Positions 43,201-51,286 of a DNA stretch of 64,000 nucleotides are shown here, piece after piece; positions within the stretch are counted from its first letter, which is position 1; each line of letters opens with the position of its first letter. Location of the stretch: the NCBI GenBank assembly GCA_964477035.1, contig CAYZCW010000005.1:1-64000 (forward strand). The letters run 5' to 3'. The stretch comes from SLSG01 sp964477035. GTDB taxonomy: Bacteria > Bacteroidota > Bacteroidia > Bacteroidales > UBA7960. The translations under genes were made by a program, and so were the position numbers. The notes beneath the pieces were generated by a model. That model searched no databases and was not told the DNA's origin. It saw only the letters and a program-made list of their open reading frames with translations.

Positions 43201-44244
43201 GCGGGGGCGGTTGTGAAACACATTCACCCCGCCGAAAAAAGTCCCCACCCAAATGTCCCCGTTGTCCTCCTTGAACAGGCTGTAGATCGCATTGTCGTTG
43301 AGTCCGTACCGGTTGTCAAAGCTTGATGTAACCGTGCTGAACTGGTCGGTTTCCTGGTTCAGGATGGACAAACCCTTCTCTGTCCCAAACCAGATGGTGT
43401 GGTTGTTGCTCTCCACAATTCCCCGCACCAGATTGCTGGCAATCTGCCCTGGTTCTCCGCTGTTCACATAATGCCGCACATACTCCTTGGTCCATGTATT
43501 GAACCTGGCCACTCCCGCACCTTCGTAACCAACCCAGAGATACCCCTGGTGGTCTTCATACAGGGCGTTGATCCCAGAAAACCCCTGATTGGCCGGATTG
43601 CGGAAGTGCAAAAAATAATCGTTGTGCGGAATGAATTGATACAGGTCACCGTTGTTGCCCCCGATCCACAGGTTGTTTTTGGAGTCCAGCAACAACTCAT
43701 TCATCACATTGGTGTTTAGGGAGTTGGGGGAGTCGCTTGCGGAATACACCACCAGCCCTCCTGTGGCCGGGGTGAACGAAATCAGCCCATGACCGGTGGC
43801 CAGCCACAGCACACCATTCGAGTCTCCCTTGATGTCATTCACCAGGTTGGAGGCCGGTCCGCCTGCCTGGTCCAGAAGAACCCGTTCGTATTCATTGCTT
43901 ACCCTGTCAAACCTTACGAGGCCTTCGTTGGTCCCGAACCAGATAAACCCGCTGTTGTCTTCAAACACACAATGGATCTTGAGATAAGGAAAGCCGGTTG
44001 TGGACCTCACTTTGAAGGTTTCAAACCCGGTGCCATCATAACGGAAAGCGCCTTCCTGGGAAGAAAACCACAAATACCCCTCAGAGTCCTTGTAAATATC
44101 CCATATCCAGTTGTAGTACAATCCGTCTTTGTCGGTAATATGCCGGAATGTCACCTCATTGCCGATGGCTGGTATGCCAGCAGCTCCGGTAATAAACCAA
44201 CAAAGAAAAAAAAACGATAGGGTGCGAAACATGGTCGGCATCAT
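40216..44244 (-). CDS. Hybrid two-component system regulator (HTCS)
   Basis: A 1342-residue one-protein sensor and regulator. In order: a signal or anchor peptide; two periplasmic seven-bladed propellers of Reg_prop repeats (about 30-680; repeated GYLWFSSQEG, LWIGTRGGLNRY, IWVCTFGQGV); a Y_Y_Y domain (about 690-770); a transmembrane helix (FAGVGLAICIVILVLLY, about 790); HisKA with ISHEFKTPLTLIQGPINRL (phosphorylated His); HATPase_c with GTGIGLAYTKNLV; a receiver domain (ILVAEDVKELRDFL; Asp in IIVSDIMMPKLNGYE); and a C-terminal AraC HTH (ISEIAYEVGFNDPYYFSRAF). It senses an oligosaccharide in the periplasm and activates PUL genes, most likely the minus-strand operon that it ends. A start at 44232 is equally possible. 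Confidence 0.96.
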   Translation of the reverse strand: MMPTMFRTLSFFFLCWFITGAAGIPAIGNEVTFRHITDKDGLYYNWIWDIYKDSEGYLWFSSQEGAFRYDGTGFETFKVRSTTGFPYLKIHCVFEDNSGFIWFGTNEGLVRFDRVSNEYERVLLDQAGGPASNLVNDIKGDSNGVLWLATGHGLISFTPATGGLVVYSASDSPNSLNTNVMNELLLDSKNNLWIGGNNGDLYQFIPHNDYFLHFRNPANQGFSGINALYEDHQGYLWVGYEGAGVARFNTWTKEYVRHYVNSGEPGQIASNLVRGIVESNNHTIWFGTEKGLSILNQETDQFSTVTSSFDNRYGLNDNAIYSLFKEDNGDIWVGTFFGGVNVFHNRPRFIQTHLPDGSSSRISGKAIGPIIQDGDVLWVGTEDNGLNRFRISDNYFEHFTRDNSGLSYDNIHALCRDHLGNLWAGTYTGGLNLLKPGAKSFVHFRHSDDPRSISNNSIYRIYNDSDNNLWIGTRGGLNRYNYGNGTFERVHGNVLGGQFIWDIEEDRQGNIWVCTFGQGVFILNKGKGFQLQHVPMPVQQTITLLMRENGEMLIGTEKQGLIIYDPDSGTQRHLTLDDGLPDNTIYGIVEDNSHSVWLTTNNGLVKTRDFESFEVFTVYDGLPTNRFNYNSAARVNGKLYFGSTQGLVIVDPELQVFEEYVPRLHLSAIDFPDNEAEGSGLGRTINYMEELSLDPGLNSFSVSYSGVNLRDGNKVRYAVFMDGVDKEWDFVGGNRVAKYNNLDPGRYVFRVRTVDKVGGLQDNEKALAIMVQPRWYGTMLAKTVFAGVGLAICIVILVLLYTRAKVKIALRIEKMEKQKIKDINDAKIEFFTNISHEFKTPLTLIQGPINRLIKDEGITREQKEWYLSLIKKNGERLLHLINELLGFRNAGRDMDELRLENADIREILDNVSESFIWIAEANGINFTCVVDDSVSPACLDVIKLEKVLNNLLINAFSNTPKDGFISVEAYLKGANLVINIKNSGKGIPSDVLKKIFERNFSSNGNGDLNQGTGIGLAYTKNLVELHKGSIDVYSLENVETTFVVKIPVDLQASLAGSNGEYLSLNACKCPEGVVLHNGGSFLPPGHRPTILVAEDVKELRDFLKDTLDEKFKVLTAANGLEAFKMAQAENPDIIVSDIMMPKLNGYELCSKIKNTFTTSHIRVVLLTVLSEDQDKLIGYKSGADAFISKPFEIELLISRIENLLKDSHVLKQKFQQDLDVTLEEITYSNPDEELLKGIFETVNTHLSDVDFDVNRFAQEIGLSKSTLYRKMKSITGLSANKFVQVVRLKKAARLLKETEMGISEIAYEVGFNDPYYFSRAFKENFGVSPKKYRETFLSSVEQ

Positions 44245-44359
44245 TAATTACCCGCTTTTTGTATGGATATTTAGCGACCCAGCGTCCTGTAAAGATACAA
44301 AATGCCAGCCATTTACCCGCAATCTTCCTGGGAAAAGACCCGGGGTCCCCGCGGCGGAA

Positions 44360-46177
44360 TCAGCGGATAAAGCGGGCGCCCCCGTTCTCCGTGCGAATGA
44401 TATACACCCCCGGACGCAGCGAGCCAATATAGATCCTGTGGCCGCGTCCTTGCTGCACCAGCCTGCCGTCCATGCCAAAAATCCGGTAATCCCCGGAATC
44501 TCCGTCCCCTTTCACCAGCAAATGGTGGCTTGACCGGTCATGCCATACCCGCAGGCCGTCCCGCGGCCGGACTTGCTCAACGGACGGAGGAACCGATGTG
44601 GCGATCGAATTAAACCGTATGTCGTCGAAGTACCAATGGTTCCCGACCTCGGTATTTCCGGCATCAAACAACAGGATGATCTTCCCGTACAAATCCGATT
44701 CCGGCGCGAATGGGGCGAAATCAAATTCCATGTCAACCCACTGGTTCACCTGGCTGAGATATCCCTCCACCTCCAACTGTCCGAGGCTCCAATCCGTCGG
44801 GTGCTCTATTTTGAAGAACACATTTCCGGGAACACTGGAGTAGACCTTCATGCTGAACACACTCCCCCGGGAAAAGTCGAACCGGACAGGCAGGGGGTCT
44901 GAATACAGCAGGGCCCATCGTTCCGCAATGGTGGTCACCCGCCCACAGGTGGTGCTGGGATTGACCTCATCCGGGAAAGGGTTGGTCACGACACCATAGG
45001 GCATGCCGTGGGTCGGGTACAGGCCCAGGTGGTGGTCTTCAAAATCGGCTATCAATCCGCCGGGGCCATAGGGATCTTCCCTCCAGGAGGGATCAAATCC
45101 GCCTTCTGCCCAAAGCAGAAAATCCTTTACGGCCACCTGGGCGATTCCTGTTCTGGAGTTGCCCGGGAAGTAGGCCTCGTCGCGGTCTTCCGGAATACAG
45201 TAACACCCCCAGCCCTCATACAACATATAGAGGGTGTCCCGGTGCTCAAAAACCTCCCCGTACCAGATGGCGCCCTGGTCCCAGTCCCCCAGCCCGCCTC
45301 TTGTCATCATGGGAAAATCGTTGTCCACCTTGGTCCAGTGGATCAGGTCATCCGAATAGGCGGCATGAAAACGCTCCGGAAAGTCAAAATGCCGCTGGCT
45401 GCCCTGGTAGATCATAAACCATTTGCCGTCCAAACGAAAAATGCGGGCCCCGTTGACCGCCTCGCTGTCGAAATTGCCGGGGCCTCCCCCCACTCCCAGG
45501 ACCTTGATGCTGTCCACGCCGGAAATGTCCTGGGGGTCTTCGGTGATTTTCAGGTACACTTCCAGGTCGCCGTCACGACGATTGGTCTGCCTGTTGTACA
45601 GGGCATCGCCATAATAGATGTAGTATTTGCCGTCATGATACACCGCATCGTTGGCCCCCACATCCATTTTCAACGGGTTGCTGTCAAACTTTTCAAAAGT
45701 AAAGCCCCCGTCGGTCGACCTGGCCCCGGCCAGACTGGAGGTGCGCGCATAGTTCACTGCTTTGTAATAAAAATAAATATCGCCTCCTTCCCCGACAACC
45801 GGTGAGCAGTCCAGCAAATGCAGGTCGTCATAAAACCCCGGACTGCCATGGGGGATCACGGGGTTGTGCTCGTATTCCAGCCAGGGGCCATAAGGGGAAA
45901 AACCCGCCGTGTCCTGGTACAGGATGCCGATCTGATCATGGTACTGGGGGACATTGCCGCTTCCCCTGATGTAAATTCTCCAGGTGCCGTCGGATGTTTC
46001 TTCCGGACTCAGGATGGCCGCATTGGCCACATGGATCCGCCGCCAGTCGGGCTGGCCTGATCCAATATCAATGATCGGGTTGGCCTCGTATTTTTTAAAC
46101 AAGGTGTTCTGGGCGAAAGCCGGGATGGTTCCGCAAAAAAACAGGACAACAAAAGAAATCAGCAGAAATAACCTCAT
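44360..46177 (-). CDS. Five-bladed-propeller glycosidase-like protein (GH43/GH117-like) with beta module and T9SS domain
   Basis: A 605-residue secreted protein starting at the ATG at 46177, directly before its signal peptide (MRLFLLISFVVLFFCGTIPA). Residues about 30-365 resemble the GH32/43/62/117 five-bladed propellers: KKYEANPIIDIGSG, NPVIPHGSPGFYDDLHLLDC, VGANDAVYHDGKYYIYYGDA and WDQGAIWYGEVFEHRDTLYM supply Asp, Asp and Glu candidates on successive blades. Residues about 374-524 form a divergent copy of the recurring module (LIADFEDHHLGLYPTHG, WYFDDIRFN). The C-terminal about 75 residues (LRVWHDRSSHHLLV onward) look like a T9SS sorting domain. It is 44 bp after the sulfatase gene in the operon. 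The family and bond specificity are uncertain. Confidence 0.75.
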   Translation of the reverse strand: MRLFLLISFVVLFFCGTIPAFAQNTLFKKYEANPIIDIGSGQPDWRRIHVANAAILSPEETSDGTWRIYIRGSGNVPQYHDQIGILYQDTAGFSPYGPWLEYEHNPVIPHGSPGFYDDLHLLDCSPVVGEGGDIYFYYKAVNYARTSSLAGARSTDGGFTFEKFDSNPLKMDVGANDAVYHDGKYYIYYGDALYNRQTNRRDGDLEVYLKITEDPQDISGVDSIKVLGVGGGPGNFDSEAVNGARIFRLDGKWFMIYQGSQRHFDFPERFHAAYSDDLIHWTKVDNDFPMMTRGGLGDWDQGAIWYGEVFEHRDTLYMLYEGWGCYCIPEDRDEAYFPGNSRTGIAQVAVKDFLLWAEGGFDPSWREDPYGPGGLIADFEDHHLGLYPTHGMPYGVVTNPFPDEVNPSTTCGRVTTIAERWALLYSDPLPVRFDFSRGSVFSMKVYSSVPGNVFFKIEHPTDWSLGQLEVEGYLSQVNQWVDMEFDFAPFAPESDLYGKIILLFDAGNTEVGNHWYFDDIRFNSIATSVPPSVEQVRPRDGLRVWHDRSSHHLLVKGDGDSGDYRIFGMDGRLVQQGRGHRIYIGSLRPGVYIIRTENGGARFIR

Positions 46178-46221
46178 AGTAGATTGATTGTCGTTTTTCA
46201 GTTTTACTAATTCCTGGTGCA

Positions 46222-47868
46222 TTATTTGTCTACCGGGTTCACGGGCGCGTCAGAATAATCGGGCCAGGGAAGCACCTGGGTCTCCCATGCCAGTTCTTCC
46301 CACCTGGCAACCATGCGGGCCCGCACTTCCGGAAACACCGCAGACAGGTCCGTGGTTTCCGTACGGTCGGCCAGCATGTCATACAACTCCCAGGACCCTT
46401 CATCCCAGGCCCTGTCGCTGACGATCTTCCACCGGTAACCTTCGCGAAGCGCTCCATGTCCCTCGTGCTCCCAAAACAGGAAGGAGTGCGGGCTGCCATT
46501 CTTGCCCTTCAGGTTGTCCACCAGGCTGATCCCCCGGGCGGGCTTCACCGGGACGCCGTCCCTTCTCTCCGGATAGGATGCCCCGGCAAGCTCCAGGCAG
46601 GTGGGCAAAATATCCACCACATGGGATGGCTTCCGGTCGATGCGGCCGGGTCCGGTGATGCCCTCCGGCCAGTGGACGATCAGGGGCGTGGATATCCCCC
46701 CTTCATGGGTATACCGCTTGTGCTTTCTGAAGGGGCTGTTGCTGGCCACGCTCCACACCTTCCCCTGACTGGCACCGGCCCTTTCCGAGGCGGTCCGCCA
46801 CGCCTCATAATTCCAACGGGTATTTTGCCCCCATTGGTATCCGTAATCACTGTCGTGTGGTTCGGCCGAGCAACCGTTGTCTGAAAAAAACAGGATCACC
46901 GTATTGTCCAACACCCCGCGGTCTTCAAGGTGCCGGATCAGCCGCCCGATATTCTGGTCCATGATATCTACCTGCGCCGCATAAATGGCACGGCGGAATA
47001 CCATGTCCAGCCTGGCCGAATCACTTTGAACGTCCCAGTCCGGGGTGGTTTGTTCCGGAAGATTCCAGGCAGGGTCAAGGATACCCAGGTCCACCATGGT
47101 CTGATACCGCGACTCCCTGAGCGCCTCATAGCCATCATGATAGCGGTCAAGGTACCGTTCAATGACCTCATCATGGGCCTCCAGCGGCCAATGCGGGGCG
47201 TTATACGCCACATACTGAAAGAACGGACGTCCCTGGTCGAGGGCTTCGTCGAGGTATTCGATGGCTTTCGTGGTAAACACATCGGTGGTATACCACTCCT
47301 TCCCTTCCGCTGCATACAGCCGGGGGTTGTCGGACTCGGGAATGACCATCACCCCGTCCTCAAACACCTCGCAGTCGTCCAGAACCTTATAATAACTGTC
47401 CACCCAGTGATGGATTCCGAAAAACCGCTCGAACCCCCGGTTCTCGGGCCATGAATGCCGCACGGCACCCGAATGCCACTTGCCGGTCATGGAGGTATGA
47501 TAGCCTGCTGCCGCCAACGCCTCCGGAATGGTAACGGTGGAGTCATTCAAATACCCCAGGTAACCGCCACCGGTGTTCACATGTGTCATATAACCGACAC
47601 CCGCTTCGTGCGGGTAGAGTCCCGTGATCAGGGAGGCCCGGGTGGGACAACAGCGCGTGGTGTTGTAAAAATGGGTGAAGCGGATGCCGTTTTCTGCCAG
47701 CCTGTCCAGGTTGGGGGTGCTGATTTCACCCCCGAAACAACCCAGGTCGGAATACCCCAGGTCATCGGCCATAATCATCAAAATATTGGGCCTGGACGGC
47801 TCCGGCTCGCCCCCGCAGGAAAACAGGGCCAGGGCCGGGGGGAGTGCGTATATCAGGGATTTTTTCAT
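46222..47868 (-). CDS. S1-family arylsulfatase-like lipoprotein
   Basis: A 548-residue sulfatase anchored as a lipoprotein (lipobox LALFSC, Cys18). Metal ligands lie in ILMIMADDLGYSDLG (D35, D36); the formylglycine site is R-C-C-P-T-R (C73 modified, R77), followed by ASLITGLYPHEAGVGYM; TGKWHSG, VILFFSDNGCSAE and FRKHKRYTHEGGIST add the remaining Lys, His, Asp, Asn and Lys. This set fits the large arylsulfatase group of S1 (S1_4-like). It needs the maturase encoded at 28271. It lies in the minus-strand PUL operon between the LamG/propeller gene (53 bp) and the GH43/117-like gene. Confidence 0.95.
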   Translation of the reverse strand: MKKSLIYALPPALALFSCGGEPEPSRPNILMIMADDLGYSDLGCFGGEISTPNLDRLAENGIRFTHFYNTTRCCPTRASLITGLYPHEAGVGYMTHVNTGGGYLGYLNDSTVTIPEALAAAGYHTSMTGKWHSGAVRHSWPENRGFERFFGIHHWVDSYYKVLDDCEVFEDGVMVIPESDNPRLYAAEGKEWYTTDVFTTKAIEYLDEALDQGRPFFQYVAYNAPHWPLEAHDEVIERYLDRYHDGYEALRESRYQTMVDLGILDPAWNLPEQTTPDWDVQSDSARLDMVFRRAIYAAQVDIMDQNIGRLIRHLEDRGVLDNTVILFFSDNGCSAEPHDSDYGYQWGQNTRWNYEAWRTASERAGASQGKVWSVASNSPFRKHKRYTHEGGISTPLIVHWPEGITGPGRIDRKPSHVVDILPTCLELAGASYPERRDGVPVKPARGISLVDNLKGKNGSPHSFLFWEHEGHGALREGYRWKIVSDRAWDEGSWELYDMLADRTETTDLSAVFPEVRARMVARWEELAWETQVLPWPDYSDAPVNPVDK

Positions 47869-47921
47869 TGATTGTCGTTTTTTACCTGCCGGGGGCCCCT
47901 GGTGGACGGGGTGGGCGGCTG

Positions 47922-50900
47922 CTAATTGGCCGTGGAATACCCCACCCGGGAGCCCGTCTGCAAGTGATCATACTGTTCATACATTTCCTCCACGTTGTCT
48001 ATCACGTGGTAGTTCTCATAATACATGTAATACCGGTTGCGGTACCGGAGCATGGTGCCTTGCCAGATGGCGCCGTTGTCCGGGTCGAACGGCCTCCCCC
48101 TTTCGAAATACGGGCGTTCCGGATGTTGGCTGTCCCTGCTTTCCACCCACGCCCCCTCATATGGGTCCAGTGCAGCATACAGGGAGAAGCGATCTGGCCA
48201 GTCCCTGACCAGCCGTTCGCTATGGGCATTGGCGTGCATGTACCATATCCCGTTATCAAACAAGACCCTCTCTCCGAAAAGCAAATCGCCTTTGCGGGTA
48301 TAGACGGATTCCTTCTCCGGGTAAGCCGGATGCGGATGCAGCGTTTCTCCGTCAAAAGAAAAGCCCGATACCGCATTATACCTGTGGCCCTGTGTCGATT
48401 CATGAACGGCCCTGAATTCACTGGTCATTCCATGGTACAACAACACCACGAATCCATCATCGACGGGGTCCCGCAGCAGCGCCAGCTCCGGGGTGGCGTT
48501 GATGCCATATAAACCAGCATAACAGGAGTCCGGATTCATGGACGACCACGAAACCGTTTGTGGAAGCGGGTTGGTCCACTGTCTTTTCTCCGGGTCGAAC
48601 AGCGCCATCACCAACCTCCTGAACGGGTTGGAGTGCGGGTTTCTGTTCCTGAATTCACGGCAGACCATCAGGATCTTTCCATCCAGATAGACCACTCCCT
48701 GGTCGTTCAACTGAAACCGTTCATGCCGCGGGGGCTCATCGCTGCACCCTTCCCTGTTGGTGTCGGGATGCCCCTGAAGCACCCAGTTCCTTTCCCGGCC
48801 ACTTTCTTCCAGGGTCGGATCCGTAAAGCGAAGTCCGTCAAAATGCCTATCCTCCGTCCACAACACCCCGATCTGCGCGTTGCCGTGCCTGCCGCCAATG
48901 GTCGGGTTTCCCCTCAGGAAATAATAAAAGGTCCCGTTCACCAGGATCAAAGCCGAGTTGGCGGCATCCTGCGACCGCCAGAAGGAGGACGGATTGGGGC
49001 GGGAGGTCTGCGCGTCGGGCCCGAAAATATTTCCCGGTGGTTCCGGGTTTTTGGTATGACGCTCCCATGGAACCTGTCCGTGTCTTTTCTTCCACCTGAA
49101 GGCATGAAAGCCCCAGTCTGCGTATGCAATTTCTTCCGATGTCCCGATCATCCGCATTTCGATCCTTCGCGAGTCTACGGTTGCCGGGGTAATGGCCTTG
49201 AAATGGACGTCATCAAAGCTGGCGCGGCCATCCAGGGTGAAAAGGCCGGCATATCCCCGGCCCGCATCTTCGCCTTGGCTGATCATGGATGCCACATTCC
49301 GGTTGTCAACATATCCCCGCAACACCCCCCCGACGGCACTCAGCGTCAGCTGGTAAACGCGTCCCTCCTGAAATTCGAAGTCATTTTTAAACTCCTTTTC
49401 ACGCACGACCCGGCCGTCACGGATCGTGGCGAGCCACAACCGGCTGTTCAGAAAGTCCACGGCGAATACCCCGCCCGAGAAATGCCTGGTCTCCGGGCCG
49501 GGCGAATGAACAAACACCCCCACCCACCCTCCCTCCAGAGAGTCCACAGAAATACTGGCCTCGACAGAGGAGTCATGCCCGAAGGCATCCGGGTGGTACA
49601 GGGTTTGTATTCCCGAACCGACCTCCTGCACGATGCAACCGGCCTCTTCAGGGTGGTCCCAGGCCTTCTCCCCGTAAGTCCAGTAAGCTCCCTCTTGTCC
49701 TGGCCTCCAGTGAAACAGCCGGCCTGGCTCCCGGTGGTTGAACCCCAGCATCAGGTCCATGGCGGGAGATTCCGTGGCCACATGCCCGCGGGGACAAACC
49801 TCACCCCAGTCTTTGAAGCCGGACGACAAAGCCACATCGTCCACCAATCCCAGGAAGGATTCTGTTTTATTCCCCCCAATCCAAATTTTGCCGCCGAAAG
49901 GCAGGGCAGCCTTCATGCCGCCCTCATCCGCCAGGGGTGCCCCATTTAGGAAAAGCCGGAATGCCCCGGACGGCCCATCCCAGGACAAAGCCAGGTGTAT
50001 GGGGAGGTCCTTTTGCAGGTTCAGCCCGGACACACGGAGGTTCTCTGCCCCGGAACGATTGTTTGGCGGACCATAAACCAAAACCACATCCGACGATGAC
50101 AAATGGATTTCGGCCCCCATTTCCTTTCCTTCAAGCCTGAAGACCGGCCCTCCCTTTTCATCGGATAAGGCCACCCACAGCTCTATGGTCCCCCGCCCTT
50201 CATGGTATGGGGAATCATAGCAAAGCCCCCCTCTGAGGGAGCTTCCGTCCAGGGCCCCTCCAAAAAAGCCCGGGACAAACAAAGGGTTCTCGGATTTTAA
50301 GGGCTGCCTCCCTGGCGTGCAAGCCGGGTCGCCATCAAACCGGAGGTTCATCAGGCTGGCCTCTTCGACCGGGTGGGGGATGGGTTCATTGCCCCGGAAG
50401 CGCGACCATTCGGACCGCCCTGCATCGATGGTCTCCCTGGACTGCAGGTAGGCCCTGGGAAGGCCAGAGACATATAGGGAAGCCCAGTCCTGTTCTTCCA
50501 GGGCCCGTGAGAACAGGCTGACTTCATCGACCCGTCCGAGGAGTCCCCGGGTCATGCCGGGGGCTCCTCCAATGAACAGGTCGGTCTGAGACGGCTTCAT
50601 GGGAAGGGCGGGGATTTCGTAATCCCCAACGGCATTTCCATTCAGGGAAAACCGCAACAATCCGTTACGGGGGGAGAAGGACACCCCCACCATTTGCCAG
50701 GCACCAACCACTACCAAGCCCGGATCTGAGCGGAGAACCCGCCGTTCAGACAGTGAATCCATGTATTCAAACGCCAGGGCGCCATTATCGAGCACAGAGA
50801 GGGCGTATCCGCCTGAAGGGGAGAGGTTGCCGACCAGCCAACCGGATACTTTCTCCTGCGGCATCACCCACAGGTTCAGGCTTTGCTCTCCCGCATGTTC

Positions 50901-51269
50901 CAGATGAGGCGCCTGCCGCACCTGCAACCATTGCGTCCCGTTTAAATGAACGCTCCACCCCCGCCTGCCTGGTTTCCACAGGGAGGCGGTCAGTCCGCAG
51001 TCCTCCGTGTTCCAGTGTTCCCCTCCGAGCCAGGCCGTGGCCTCCCGTCCCGACGCGTCGGAAGCCTGGTACCCGCTCCCCTCGTCAAAGGCCCAATGGG
51101 CTGTAAGCCATGGGTCTTCTACCTGGGGTTTGATGTGCATGAAGCGTATGCTCAGGTCTGCTGTCTGCTTCACGGTTTCGTTACCGGGCAGGGCGGCGGC
51201 TTCCCAAAAACCGGTTCCGGGAACACATATCCCCAAGGCAATTAAAACCAACAGATAACGACATCCCAT
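47922..51269 (-). CDS. Large exported protein: two LamG-like domains, a DUF1080-like domain and a C-terminal propeller
   Basis: A 1115-residue protein starting at the ATG at 51269, where a signal peptide begins (MGCRYLLVLIALGICVPGTG). Two concanavalin/LamG-like domains are visible at about 55-215 (TAHWAFDEGSGYQASDASGR; LFIGGAPGMTRGLLGRVDEV) and about 245-430 (GTIELWVALSDEKG; KIWIGGNKTESFLGLVDDVA). Next comes a jelly roll at about 450-640 (LRGYVDNRNVASMISQGEDA; GLFTLDGRASFDDVHFKAI). The last 430 residues look like a glycosidase-type propeller (LVNGTFYYFLRGNP; DGKILMVCREFRNR; NGIWYMHANAHSERLVRDWP; YRNRYYMYYENYHV). No T9SS domain or lipobox is seen. It could be an unassigned glycoside hydrolase; activity is not proven by any motif I recognise. 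Confidence 0.65.
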   Translation of the reverse strand: MGCRYLLVLIALGICVPGTGFWEAAALPGNETVKQTADLSIRFMHIKPQVEDPWLTAHWAFDEGSGYQASDASGREATAWLGGEHWNTEDCGLTASLWKPGRRGWSVHLNGTQWLQVRQAPHLEHAGEQSLNLWVMPQEKVSGWLVGNLSPSGGYALSVLDNGALAFEYMDSLSERRVLRSDPGLVVVGAWQMVGVSFSPRNGLLRFSLNGNAVGDYEIPALPMKPSQTDLFIGGAPGMTRGLLGRVDEVSLFSRALEEQDWASLYVSGLPRAYLQSRETIDAGRSEWSRFRGNEPIPHPVEEASLMNLRFDGDPACTPGRQPLKSENPLFVPGFFGGALDGSSLRGGLCYDSPYHEGRGTIELWVALSDEKGGPVFRLEGKEMGAEIHLSSSDVVLVYGPPNNRSGAENLRVSGLNLQKDLPIHLALSWDGPSGAFRLFLNGAPLADEGGMKAALPFGGKIWIGGNKTESFLGLVDDVALSSGFKDWGEVCPRGHVATESPAMDLMLGFNHREPGRLFHWRPGQEGAYWTYGEKAWDHPEEAGCIVQEVGSGIQTLYHPDAFGHDSSVEASISVDSLEGGWVGVFVHSPGPETRHFSGGVFAVDFLNSRLWLATIRDGRVVREKEFKNDFEFQEGRVYQLTLSAVGGVLRGYVDNRNVASMISQGEDAGRGYAGLFTLDGRASFDDVHFKAITPATVDSRRIEMRMIGTSEEIAYADWGFHAFRWKKRHGQVPWERHTKNPEPPGNIFGPDAQTSRPNPSSFWRSQDAANSALILVNGTFYYFLRGNPTIGGRHGNAQIGVLWTEDRHFDGLRFTDPTLEESGRERNWVLQGHPDTNREGCSDEPPRHERFQLNDQGVVYLDGKILMVCREFRNRNPHSNPFRRLVMALFDPEKRQWTNPLPQTVSWSSMNPDSCYAGLYGINATPELALLRDPVDDGFVVLLYHGMTSEFRAVHESTQGHRYNAVSGFSFDGETLHPHPAYPEKESVYTRKGDLLFGERVLFDNGIWYMHANAHSERLVRDWPDRFSLYAALDPYEGAWVESRDSQHPERPYFERGRPFDPDNGAIWQGTMLRYRNRYYMYYENYHVIDNVEEMYEQYDHLQTGSRVGYSTAN

Positions 51270-51286
51270 GACAGCCCCCTTTCGAT

